Shown here: in pieces, positions 48,201 to 57,900 of the stretch | Layout of the letters: each line of letters starts with the position of its first letter | Numbering within the stretch: the first letter of the stretch is position 1 | Assembly (NCBI GenBank): GCA_013400115.1 | Contig: VXBP01008523.1 | Span: 327,552-391,551 of the forward strand | Length of the DNA stretch: 64,000 nucleotides | Source of the DNA: Rhinopomastus cyanomelas | Lineage: Eukaryota; Chordata; Aves; Bucerotiformes; Rhinopomastidae | Direction of reading: 5' to 3' | Notes under the pieces: generated by a model | What the model was told of the DNA's origin: nothing | Seen by the model: the letters and a program-made list of their open reading frames with translations, nothing else | Databases searched by the model: none | Translations under genes and position numbers: made by a program

Positions 48201-50030
48201 CACCAGCACTTGGGCTACTGCCCCCAGTTCGATGCCATCACCGACCTGCTGACGGGCAGGGAGCACCTCGAGTTCTACAGCCGCCTGCGTGGGGTCCCAG
48301 AGGATGAGACCCCCAGGGTAGGACCCGCGTGCTGGCCCCGCACCCCCATCCAGGGAACCTCCATCCTCACCCCCTCCTCATCCCCCGCAGGTGGCTCAGT
48401 GGGGCATCGCCAAGCTGGCGCTGGGGCCTCACGCAGATCGGCCGGCGGGCAGCTACAGCGGGGGCAACAAGCGCAAGCTGTCCACGGCCATCGCCCTGCT
48501 GGGCTCCCCGCCCGTCGTCTTCCTGGTGAGTGGGGGGCGCTGGGGTTGGGGGCGGTCTCGCGGCACCCCGTGACCCCACCGCAGGCTAAGGGTGCTGCCG
48601 GCGTCGCTGCAGGATGAACCCACCACTGGCATGGACCCACGGGCCCGGCGCTTCCTCTGGGACTGCATCCTCAGCATCGTCCGCGAGGGCAGGGCCGTAG
48701 TGCTCACCTCCCACAGGTGAGCGACCCCCACCCTGAAAGGGGACATCGCCCAGTGGGGGAACCCCTCAGCACGCCCCTGGGGGACCTCACGCTCGCACGC
48801 CCGGCAGCATGGAGGAGTGCGAGGCCCTCTGCACCCGCATGGCCATCATGGTCAACGGCCGCTTCCGCTGCCTGGGCAGCAGCCAGCACCTCAAGAACAG
48901 GTAACGGGGCCGGGCTTTGGGGTGGGGCTGTGCAGCCAGGGGATGAGGAGCCTGGATGGTCCCCTATAGCAGTGACCTCCATAGCCATGCCCCCTGTAGC
49001 CATGCCCCCTTAGCAATGTCCCTCCAAAGCGATGTCCCCGCAGTGATGACCTGACCCCCACAGCACTGCGCGCACAGGAGTGTCCCCCACAGTGATGCCC
49101 CCATAACGATGTCCCCTATCGTAATGTCCCCCACAGCGATGACCCCCACAGCAGTACCCCCACAGCAGTGTCCACCCCCATAACGATGGCCCCACGGCGA
49201 TGCCACCACAGCAATGTGACCCCCCATAGCGATGCCCCCCCATAGGGATGCCCCTCTGCAGTGCTGACCCCCACAGCGATGTCCCCATGGCAATATCCCC
49301 CATAGCAATGCCCCCCCCACTAGCGATACCCCTACAGCGAAGCCCCCCCATCCCGCCCAGGTTTGGGGACGGCTACACGGTGACAGTGCGGGTGGGCGCT
49401 GCGGGGCCGGCGGCGGTGCAGGCTCTGCTGCAGCACCACTTCCCGGGCCTGGAGCTGAAGGAGCAGCACGGAGGGTTGCTCCAGTACCGGCTGCCCGCCG
49501 GCGCTGGCTCCCTGGCCACCATCTTCCAGCTGCTGGCGGCCCAGCGCGGGCCCTGCCACATCGAGGACTACTCAGTGTCCCAGACCACCCTGGACCAGGT
49601 GACTGTGGGACAGGAGGTGGGAGCAAGGGCAGCCCAGGGAGTGGTGGTTTGTCAGGAGAGGCTTAGACTGGATCTTTGGAAGAAGGTCTCTCCCGAGAGA
49701 GCGGCTGGGCTCTGGAACAGGCTGCCCAGGGAGGGGTGGAGTGCCCACCCCTGGGGGTGTTTAAAGAGCTGGAGCCCTTGGGGCCACGGTGTAGGGGTCA
49801 GGGAGCTGCTGGGGTGAGGGCTGGGCTGGATCATCCTGGAGGTCCTCTCCAGCCCCGATGGTGCCCCTCTCCCTGCCCTCTCGAAGGTCTTTGTGCACTT
49901 TGCTCGGGAGCAGAGCGACGGGGACCCCCCCGGGGGAGCTGCGGACCCCCAGCAGGATGCAGTGGCCACCAACGGGAGGAGCCTCACGGCCTTCCTGGAC
50001 GACGACAGCTACCGGGAGAGCTCAGTCTGA
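36207..50030 (+). CDS. ABCA7: ABCA7, full-length ABC lipid transporter (one exon lost in gap)
   Basis: 48 coding exons read with consistent phases from 36207 (MAVGTQLALLLWKNFTYRRRQR) to TGA at 50028-50030, about 2190 visible residues. Layout: first TM helix, large extracellular loop 1 (36402-39768), TM bundle 1 (39887-40711), NBD1 (41044-42148) with Walker A GHNGAGKTTT at 41184-41215, signature GGMQRKLS and Walker B VVVLDEPTAGVD. Then a linker, TM and loop 2 (43613-45745), TM bundle 2 (45817-47224) and NBD2 with GVNGAGKTST, YSGGNKRKLS and FL-DEPTTGMD. The exon between 41338-41469 and 41569-41706 is missing at the 20-N gap. The intron after 40109 is GC-AG. In mammals it moves phospholipid and cholesterol, aids phagocytosis and is an Alzheimer risk gene (family knowledge). 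Synteny and loop sequences favour ABCA7 over ABCA1 or ABCA4. Confidence 0.96.
36902..37335. repeat. minisatellite, ABCA7 intron 3
   Basis: Degenerate tandem copies around GGCAGTGGGGCTGTGGGGTCTGA, unit about 20-45 bases, filling almost the whole 457-base intron between exons 36752-36893 and 37351-37478. Confidence 0.85.
41531..41550. other. ABCA7: assembly gap (20 N) inside ABCA7 NBD1
   Basis: Fixed-size gap. Exon 41338-41469 ends in FDM with phase 2 and the next visible exon begins in phase 1 at GGMQRKLS, so an exon of length 2 mod 3 is missing. In the family it encodes roughly 47 residues (Q-loop end to signature motif, starting LTVDEH in mammals). Confidence 0.95.
41707..41855. repeat. GGGGTTCTGG/GGGTTACAG minisatellite, ABCA7 intron
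   Basis: Six or so copies of a roughly 25-base unit alternating GGGTTCTGGGG and GGGTTACAGGAG directly after the donor of exon 41569-41706. Confidence 0.8.
44276..44300. repeat. (TC)n tract used as polypyrimidine tract
   Basis: Twelve consecutive TC dinucleotides just upstream of the acceptor of ABCA7 exon 44311-44506. Confidence 0.95.
46556..46850. repeat. (CCCAT/CCCGT)n pentamer array, ABCA7 intron
   Basis: Pentamer CCCAT with CCCGT variants, interrupted by 'cctgggctgtcctggac' blocks, filling most of the intron between exons 46391-46535 and 46899-47022. Confidence 0.9.
47835..48000 (-). mobile_element. CR1 3' fragment, ABCA7 intron
   Basis: Complement of the CR1 terminus: 'gatcatccaggttggaagagacctctgagatcacccagtccaacc', then 'ttcaacctctccagggacagcgactcc'. 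The right edge grades into a CCCCACACAT simple repeat. Confidence 0.88.
48960..49345. repeat. minisatellite (CCCACAGCGATGTCC units), ABCA7 intron
   Basis: About 20 degenerate copies of a 15-24 base unit built from CACAGCGATG, ATAGCAATG and CCCCC, filling the intron between exons 48808-48900 and 49361-49598. Confidence 0.88.
49605..49865 (+). mobile_element. CR1 3' fragment in last ABCA7 intron
   Basis: Forward CR1: 'gtttgtcaggagaggcttagactggat', 'ctctggaacaggctgcccagggagg', 'ggctggatcatcctggaggtcctctccagcccc'. It occupies almost the whole 288-base intron and ends about 22 bases before exon 49887-50030. Confidence 0.9.
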
Positions 50031-50336
50031 GGGGGCCGGCCCCACGGACCCCCAGCCCGGCCCTCACAGGGATTCTCAGGGCTTCTGGCTGCTCCAGACC
50101 CCCAGAGCGGCGATGGAGGGGGGGGGTGGTCTGGCCACATCCTGCCCAGTGGCACCGGGATGGGGGCACTGGGTGCTGGGTGGGGGCAGAGCTCCGGGAC
50201 CCAAGCTGCCCCTCAGGGTGGGGAGGGGGGGAGGAGGAGATGGGGGTGGGCTGCCCCCCCAGGGCAGGGGGCTGGGGCTGGTCCTGAGCCCCCGCTGGCT
50301 GTGCAGAGGCTGCTGGAGACCCCCCCAGCTCTGGAG

Positions 50337-50342
50337 AATAAA
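50337..50342 (+). terminator. ABCA7: ABCA7 poly(A) signal (AATAAA)
   Basis: AATAAA about 310 bases after the ABCA7 stop, at the exact point where sequence changes from GC-rich to A-rich. Confidence 0.8.
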
Positions 50343-51008
50343 AGAGAAAAAGATAAGAATGCAGAGGAAAAACTGAAAGTAAAGAAACAAAAGGAATGAA
50401 AAGCAGAGGATTACAGTGAATTAAAATTTGAAAGAATTTAGAATTTCTAAAGAAAATTTCAATTTTTAAAAGTAAAAATTAAAATAGAGTAAAATTACAA
50501 GCCATTTGAAAAATTAAATTTATCTTGAATTTAGTACAAGTTAATAGGGTTTTAATAAATTAATGCACAAAAATTTAGCGTCACATTTTAATAAATTAAA
50601 TTACCAACTCAAAATTAAAATGGAAATAAAAATAACATTCAAATTGAAATTAACGTCCAATTAAAAACATAAAAAAAACCCTGAAATTTCTAAACCTTAA
50701 TAAAATTAAAATTGAACAAAAGAAAAATAAAGAACAAAGCCAAAAGAAATATTAAAAATAGAAATTAAAAATAGAAATTAAAAAAGCTAGCCGTTAAAAA
50801 ATTAGAATTAAAAAATAAAATGGCAATTTAAGACAAAAATTAAAAAACAAAAAATCAAACAGAAGTAAAAAACAGAAGAAATGAAAAATAATAATGAAAT
50901 GAAAATAAAAATTAGGATTTCTAAAAATACTTTTAAAAGACAATTTAAAGTAAAAATAAAGAGTAAAATTAAAAATCGCAATCGAGGATAAAAGTAAAAA
51001 TCTAAAGT
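50343..51008. repeat. AT-rich, A-strand low-complexity block
   Basis: About 660 bases made almost only of A and T on the + strand, with frequent ATTAAAA, AAATTAAA and AAAATAAA words and few C or G. It sits between sequences that are strongly GC-rich on both sides, with sharp edges at the ABCA7 poly(A) signal and near 51008. No terminal repeats, target-site duplication or coding frame were recognised. Confidence 0.9.
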
Positions 51009-51049
51009 TCGAGGCACTGCCGGGGGCTGGGTTCCCGTCCCGTGGCCAC

Positions 51050-51937
51050 CACCGCCACTGCGCTCGGTTTGGAGAAGGACAGGAGTGGCCCGAGGACGCG
51101 GAGCAGGGGCGCGTGAGACCGGGACCGCGTGGACGATGCCACCTCACGCCAGATCCTTCCGCAAAATCACTGCGCGGGGGCAGAGACCGGTGGGCCGGAC
51201 CTTCCGTAACAACGGCAGGCGGGGCTTTTCCGCGACACTATTTAAGTCTTTCATACAGAGTTTTCTCCAGTCATAGCGAGCCGTCCGGTCTCCACTCCTT
51301 CTTTTCCCTGCCGTCTTCCCGCCCCCCCCCGAGCGCTTCCCGCCGCCTTCGTTACCGGGGTCTTTAATTTTTTAACAAACCGGCCGTTCCGGGCCGATCA
51401 CCCTCCGCGCGCGGTGCGTGGCGGGATCGCTCCCCCCCTAGTATTTGCATAGAGGCGGGGCGTTGCGTGTGGTCCTCCAGCGTCCCGGCATCCCCCGCGC
51501 GATGCTGGCGCAGGCGCCCTGCGGCCAATCGAGCCGGCGGAGGAAGATGGTGGCGGCTCCTTGAGGGGCCGAGAGCGCCGAGGGGGCCGCTTCTCCGCTC
51601 CGCTCCGGGCCGAGCTCGGCCCAGCCGGTGAACGACCCTTCCCATGGCCGCAGCGCCGGGCCTGCAGCCGCCTCCCCGCTTGGGCCCCGCCGCTCCTGGG
51701 CCCCGCCGAGACAGCGGCCGCTGAGCCCGGCTGGGCCTGACCCGCGCTCGGGGGACGCCCCGAGAGGCCCCTTCGGGGGGCAGCCGCTCTGCAGCCCAGC
51801 GGCTCTCGGATCAGCGGAGGCCGCCCCCAACCTCAGCGCGTCCCCCCACCGTGACAGCCGGGCCTAGGCCTGCTCCTTCGGTCTCGGGCCGCACCTCCTC
51901 CGGCCTCTGTCAGCGCCCTTCGGCCCCCGGCGGCAGG
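51050..51937 (+). promoter_or_regulatory. TMEM259: TMEM259 CpG-island promoter and 5' UTR
   Basis: CpG-dense region ending at the membralin start codon. Motifs seen: an NRF1-like GCGCAGGCGC at 51508-51517, CCAAT at 51525-51529 and a YY1-like AAGATGGTGGCGG at 51545-51557. No TATA box at these sites; a TATTTAA-like patch is at 51239-51245. Open frames here are GC-rich shadows. Confidence 0.7.
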
Positions 51938-54900
51938 ATGTCCGAGAACCAGCCGAACGCCAACCAGCACCACCCGGCCAATAACAACGGGGCCGGGGGG
52001 GCTGCCGGGGGCAACAACCGCGGAGTCCGAAACCCCAACCTCAACCAGAACCCCCTGATCAATGTGCGCGACCGCCTGTTCCACGCGCTCTTCTTCAAGA
52101 TGGCAGTGACCTACGCTCGCCTCTTCCCACCCTCCTTCCGACGAGTCTTTGAGTTCTTCGTCCTCCTCAAGGTGAGGGTTGTCTTCCCAGGAGGCTGCCG
52201 GTGGGGGCTGAGGCTGAATTTCCTTACGAACATCGAGTAGCTTCAGCGCTGGCAGAGGTCATGGCCTGCATGACCCACCGCCCCCAGCTGCCCTCTGAGC
52301 TGCCATCGGCTGCTCCACTGTAGGACGACCACGAGGAGTGGTAACAATCTGCGGTCCCCACCCCAGCGGGGCTCACCTGTCAGATCTAGGAGCGAAAACG
52401 GATCCCTGAGGTGGTTCAGGGGGCAGCCAGGCTGCTGTGGGTCAGCTCCAGGGATGTGGGCAGGGAAGATCCCTGGGCACGTTGCATACAAGAGAGATTT
52501 GGGTGTTGGGGTTTTGCTGGAGCCTTGGTCTTTCTAGAAGCAGCTAATGCACAACCCCTGCAGCTCTGCTGATACGGTGTCACCCCTTTGGGTAATGAGG
52601 TTCTCACCCACCCAGTCTCCTGCCTGGGGTGCAGGGCTGGTGATCCCAGAGGAGCCTGCTGGCGTTGCCTATGAGATGAACTGCCCAGTGGTTAAATCGC
52701 TTCCAGGGGCTTCCTGGGCACTCACTGTCAGGGTTCATAGCACCAGTGTGGGAAAGCAGCAGCAGGAGATGAGAAGGAGGAGTATGCCAGGTGACAGCAG
52801 TGAGTTTTCTGTGCTGAATTGCTGAAATTCAGCTGCTTAAAGCCAGAAGATATTTAGGATCAGTTATGAAGTGGCAAGGCAGTCAGGCAGAGCGAGTGGC
52901 CACTGCTGGTGGTGGTTCTGCCTGCCTCCTGCTTTTGGTCTGAGCACTCCTGAGGGAGAACAGCTGCTCACCAGGCATCCAGCATCTCCCAGCGCCACTC
53001 CTCTGCAGCTGAGGTGTTTACCAGCCTGTTTGTTGCTAGCAAATAGGTCACCCATGACAACCAGTCATGGGGAGGGCTCCTTAATCTTGGTGCAGTTGGA
53101 GAGGCTTTGGGACTCAGCTGTTCTGTTTGCCCTGGCCAAGGCCACGGAGCTTTGCGCCATGAACTTTGAACAGAGCTGGATGTCGCGGTGCTGGTTTCCT
53201 GGTGGCACCACAGGGAGGGAATCTTATTAGTCCATTCTGTTTTGCGGTGGCTTTAGGGCTGTTGGAGGCAGCCAGAGGAAGGGTGTGGTGATGCCCCAGT
53301 TCAGCTTCTGCTGTGGCAGTCTGTAGCTCCCAGCGATGGATCTGAATTCAGTGCTGGGGGCTCTACAGTGGGTTTGGTTTGTCCTGCTCCTGCATGGGGG
53401 TTTGCTTTGTTCTGCCTTGGAGAAGTTGGGAAGTCACTCTGGCTTCCGCAGGGAAGAGCTTTGTGCTGAGGGGGGAATGGTAGAAGTTGTGGCTGCGTTT
53501 CTGTTTCTTTCTGGGTGTTTTGGAGCCTCCTCACTTTGTTCCTTTGGTTTGGGGACAGCGTTGGGTTCCCCAGCGCAGGGGCCAGTGACAGCTCTGGAGG
53601 AGATTATTCCTGCTGCTGCCTGTGGCTTAAACTTCTTGGTTCTGGGCTGCTCAGATGCAGAGCCACCAGGGCTGGGAAGTGTAAAGCTCTGGACCCCTTG
53701 TGGATCACCTTGTCCAGGCCAATCTGGTGTCTTGATGGGCAAAAGAGAGGTGGTTGAAGCTGTAAAGAGGTGGTTGAAGCTGCAAACAGACCCAAGCTAG
53801 TCAGGCTGATGGTCTCTGCGTTGTCTCTGGCCCTGCAGGCTCTCTTTGTGCTCTTCATCCTGGCTTACATCCACATCGCCTTCTCCCGCTCTCCCATTAA
53901 CTGCTTGGAGCACGTGCGGGATAAATGGCCGCGCGACGGCATCCTGAGGGTGGAAATCCAGCGCAACTCCAGCCGGGCCCCCATCTTCCTGCAGTTCTGT
54001 GGCGCAGAGAAGTTCCCAGGGATGGTAGTTGAATCCCCGGCTGAGGAAGAGGAGGAGGAAGAGGAGGAAATGACTGTGGATATGTTCGAAAACAGCTCCA
54101 TCAAGGTACAGAGCATTCCTGGTGCCCAAAATGGGGGAACCTGGGTTTGGGGAGAGCAGGGTGATTAGGGCAGTGGTCTCGACGTGCTGCGGTCCCTCTC
54201 TGCCCTCTTGGTCACCTGGAAAGACAGAGTGTGTTCCCTGCCTCCTCCAGAGTCTCCACAGTGGTCTCTGGTGGCTTCAGATAAATGAAGACCTGCAAAG
54301 GTGGCCTCTCCCCTCCTCCTGTTGGTGCTGGAGGCCTTTCCTGGAGGGGCACAAGGGGAGGCAGGAGGCAGGGCTTGTGTTGCCTGCTAACGAGACTCCC
54401 CCTGCCCCGGCTTTCCAACAGTTTGAGCTGGACATCGAGCCCAAGGTGTTCCTCAAGCCATCCCGCGTGAGCAGCAGCGAAGCGCTGCCCCGCAACGAGA
54501 GCCAGGAGCTGCCGGCGAGCGAAGCAGCCACTAAAGGAGTGCAGCCACTGCGGGACACGGTGTCCGAGTTTGAGATGCTGGCCAGAGCAGGTAAAGACAC
54601 CTTCTGCTGCGCCGGTGCTTCCCCTGCACGGCCCTGGCTTCTGCCTGCCCTGGCCTCTTGTGCTGTGACCACAGATGTCTTCCCTGACGCTTCCCCCCGT
54701 GGCTGCACCTCTCAAAACAAGCAGCAGATCCCCAGCAAGACCTTTCCTTTCACTGTGGGGCTTGGATGAGAGCCGGGGCGGTGCAGGGGGCTGTCACCTG
54801 GGCTAGGAAAGGTACCAGGACCTCTTGTGTTGGCATCGTGGTTCGGCAGCGGTTGGTGCTGGATCCCTCGGTCGGGCGAGCACCTCTCTCTTGCAAGCAG

Positions 54901-57900
54901 CTCGTGGTGCTAGTCCAATCTGCTGGGCTACAGCCGACAGCCACCTCCTGCTTCCCTGCAGTGGTAGGGCTGTGATCTGGATCAGCACCGGCTCGTTAAT
55001 CCCGGCAGCCGCCCAGCGAGTCGGAGTGGGCTCTGCATCACTCAGGATGTCAGCCGGCTTCCTCCTGCCCCTGGTTGCAGCACAGCCTAAGTTGCTCTTG
55101 CCCCTTAAGCTCCAGAGGGAGATTTAGGGGCTTTGTATTAAACTGGAATTCCAGCGTGGAAAGCTTCCCTTCCTGGTGACGAGGGGAGGAGAGCTGCTTC
55201 AGATAACAAACTGGTGCCTTCCTTCTGGTTTAGTTTGCCTTTTTCACCTACACCCACACCTCCGGCCTGACTGGAGTTCCCTGCTCTCAGGAGTTCTGGA
55301 TGTGGAGCCCTGCGAGGCTGGATGGTGTGGTGGCACCGTTCCTGGGCCTTCCGGTGGCTCACGAGTTCTGAATTTAGGGTCCTTGAGTTGCATAAGGGCT
55401 GGAGAGCGGTGCTGCTGCAGTACCTTCATTACCAGTTGCTAAGCTCCGCTGGAGAGTCGCGGTGCCGTGTGCCCGACGCTGGCTTGGAAACGATCCCACA
55501 CTGTGTGGGGAGAGAGTCGTGCTGCTTCCCAGCAGAGTTCCTCCTTCGAGTGGCTCCAGATCACCGAGTGCTGGTTCATTCTAGGTTCTTTGTGCTGCAG
55601 CTGGTGTTTGGGCAGTGGTGGACCGTGGAGAAGGGTTCTGTGGTGCAAAGACAGGAGCTGTTCTGTTGGTTCTTCGGTGCTTTGTTCCTCTTTGGGATCG
55701 AAAGTGGTTTGTAATGGAAATAGGAGAGGAAACAATCAACAGAGTCCAAGGATCTCTCTGGTAGGAAGGGACCTTGAGGCTCTTCCAGTCCAACCTCAGC
55801 CCCAGCACCGCCAAGGCACCACTGTCCTGTGGAGCTGCTGCCCCAGAGCCTTCCCACAGGTTTCACCTTGAGGACAAGGTGGAACAAGCTGCACGTTCAG
55901 AGCATTTAACCCAAGGAAACTGGAGCTGATGTTGACCCCCCAGTCTCGTGGTGGGAGGGAGAGACTGCAGAGGTCCCCGTGCTGAGTTCTCTCCCCCCTC
56001 TCCTCGCAGTGTGGCCGCAGGAGGAGTACATCGTGGAGTACTCGCTGGAGTACGGCTTCCTGCGCCTCTCGCAGAGCACGCGGCAGCGCCTCAGCATCCC
56101 GGTGATGGTGGTGACTCTGGGTGAGTGAGGGAACCTCCCGCTGCTTCCTCCTTGCTGCTGTGGCTACTGATTCTAGCAGCGGATGGCGCTCTGCTCCCAC
56201 CCAGGGGAGCGGCGTTGGCAGGTCAGGCCTCTTCCAGGGAGGTGGTGGAGCCTCTCCCAGGAGTGTCCAGCGTGTCACTGAGGAAGGAGGAGCCTCGCGA
56301 TGCTGAATCTGGAGGCTCCACGGGGTAGTGGTAGAGCCCCATGGCAGGGGAAGTCAGGGATGACCTGTGTTGGGGACAGTGCTGGGCAGATCCCAGTGAG
56401 CCCCTGTGCCCCAGTACCCCACAGACTGGGACAGATGGCTCCTCTCCTGGCCCTTGCTCCTATAAAACCTGCCTGGGTCAGGGATGTAGTCCTGAACCCC
56501 CTCAGGCCTGTGAATGGGCTGTTGGTTTCATGGCTTCTGTCACCAGAGCAAAGCAGAGCCACATGGATCACCGCCCGTTTCCAGTTCAGACAGACACATT
56601 CCTTCCTGAGTACCCAGTGATTCACCCAGCAACTATTTGTCTCCGGGCTTCCTCTTTCACTGGGTTTGGGTTGTTTGCATGAGCTGCTCCTGGGTTGGGG
56701 TTGCACAGTAGAACTGGGTACTGGTGTCACTGGTGTTGTGAAATGGAGCTGGGAGAGCCCTTGGATGTCCCCTGCGTGGGGATGGGGGACCCCAGGAGCA
56801 TCACGCTGAGCTGATGGAAACCCAGAGCTCTCAGCCCAGCCCTCTGAGCCCCACCAGAACTGGTTTCTCTGGGCCATTAGCTGGGCTGAGCCCCTGTGCC
56901 GGGGCTGGGATCCCTTCTGACAGTTTGACAGCAGGGCTGGGTTTGTCAGGGAGTGATGCTTTCCTTCCCTCCCAGTGCTGCCCAGTTTGGCTGCCTCACT
57001 AAAAGTCCGAGCACAGACGCAGGGCTGGTGGCAAAGTGACCTTGGCAGTGGCAGGAGCACTTGGTGCTTGCCTGGCCGGCTCTGAAACTCCAGGGACAAA
57101 CCACCTGAGCTGTTCTTCCTCTTCTCTCTAGACCCCACCAGGGACCAGTGCTTTGGGGACAGGTTCAGTCGCCTCTTGCTGGACGAGTTCCTGGGCTATG
57201 ATGACATCCTGATGTCAAGTGTCAAAGCTTTAGCTGAAAATGAAGAAAACAAAGGTGAGGCTCAGAGAAATCAAATTCCAACAGCCTTACAGAGCAGGGG
57301 AGGGTTTTGTTCCCTCCATGGGTGCAGGGCTGTCATCCTCTGCCTATTGATTAATGCAGCTCAGGGAGCAGCTCCCTGCATTAATGTCAAGATTTTATTG
57401 TCAAGGACAAAATGAAATGAGGGGAGGGAGAGGTGGCTGCCAACGTGATTTTCCTGCATAACAACGAGAGCTCTGCTGTGAGGGGGTGTAGGATTAGCTC
57501 TGCTTCCAGCCCTGTGCCTTGAGAATCATGGGCTGGGTTGGGTTGGAAGGGACCCCAGAGCTCTGCAGGCCCCTGCCATGAGCAGTGACACCTCTCACTG
57601 GAGCGGGGTGCCCCCAGCCCTATCCATCCTGCCCTAGGATGCTTCCAGGGATGGAGCAGCCACAGCCTCCTTGGGCAACCTGTTCCAGGGTCTCAGCCCC
57701 TCTCAGGGAGCGGTTTCTGCCTCCAATCTCCCCTCTTGGAGCTGGAACCCATCCCCCTTGTCCCAGCACCAAAGTCCCTCAGGAAAAAGTCCATCTCCAG
57801 CTTTCCTGGAGCCCCTTCAGGTGCTGGAAACCGCTCTAAGCTCCCCCGGCAGCGTCTCTTCTCCAGCTGAATGGACCCAACTCCCCCAGCGTGTCCCCAG

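Noticed and set aside
50343..51008. AT-rich block as a retroviral or LTR element
   Set aside because: No terminal repeats, primer site or gag/pol-like frames were seen.
51628..51867. Upstream open frame before TMEM259
   Set aside because: CpG-island 5' UTR composition with no similarity I recognise; the membralin start at 51938 is clear.
52172..53838. Short open frames in TMEM259 intron 1
   Set aside because: No domain, no splice consistency and no conservation clue; ordinary intron.
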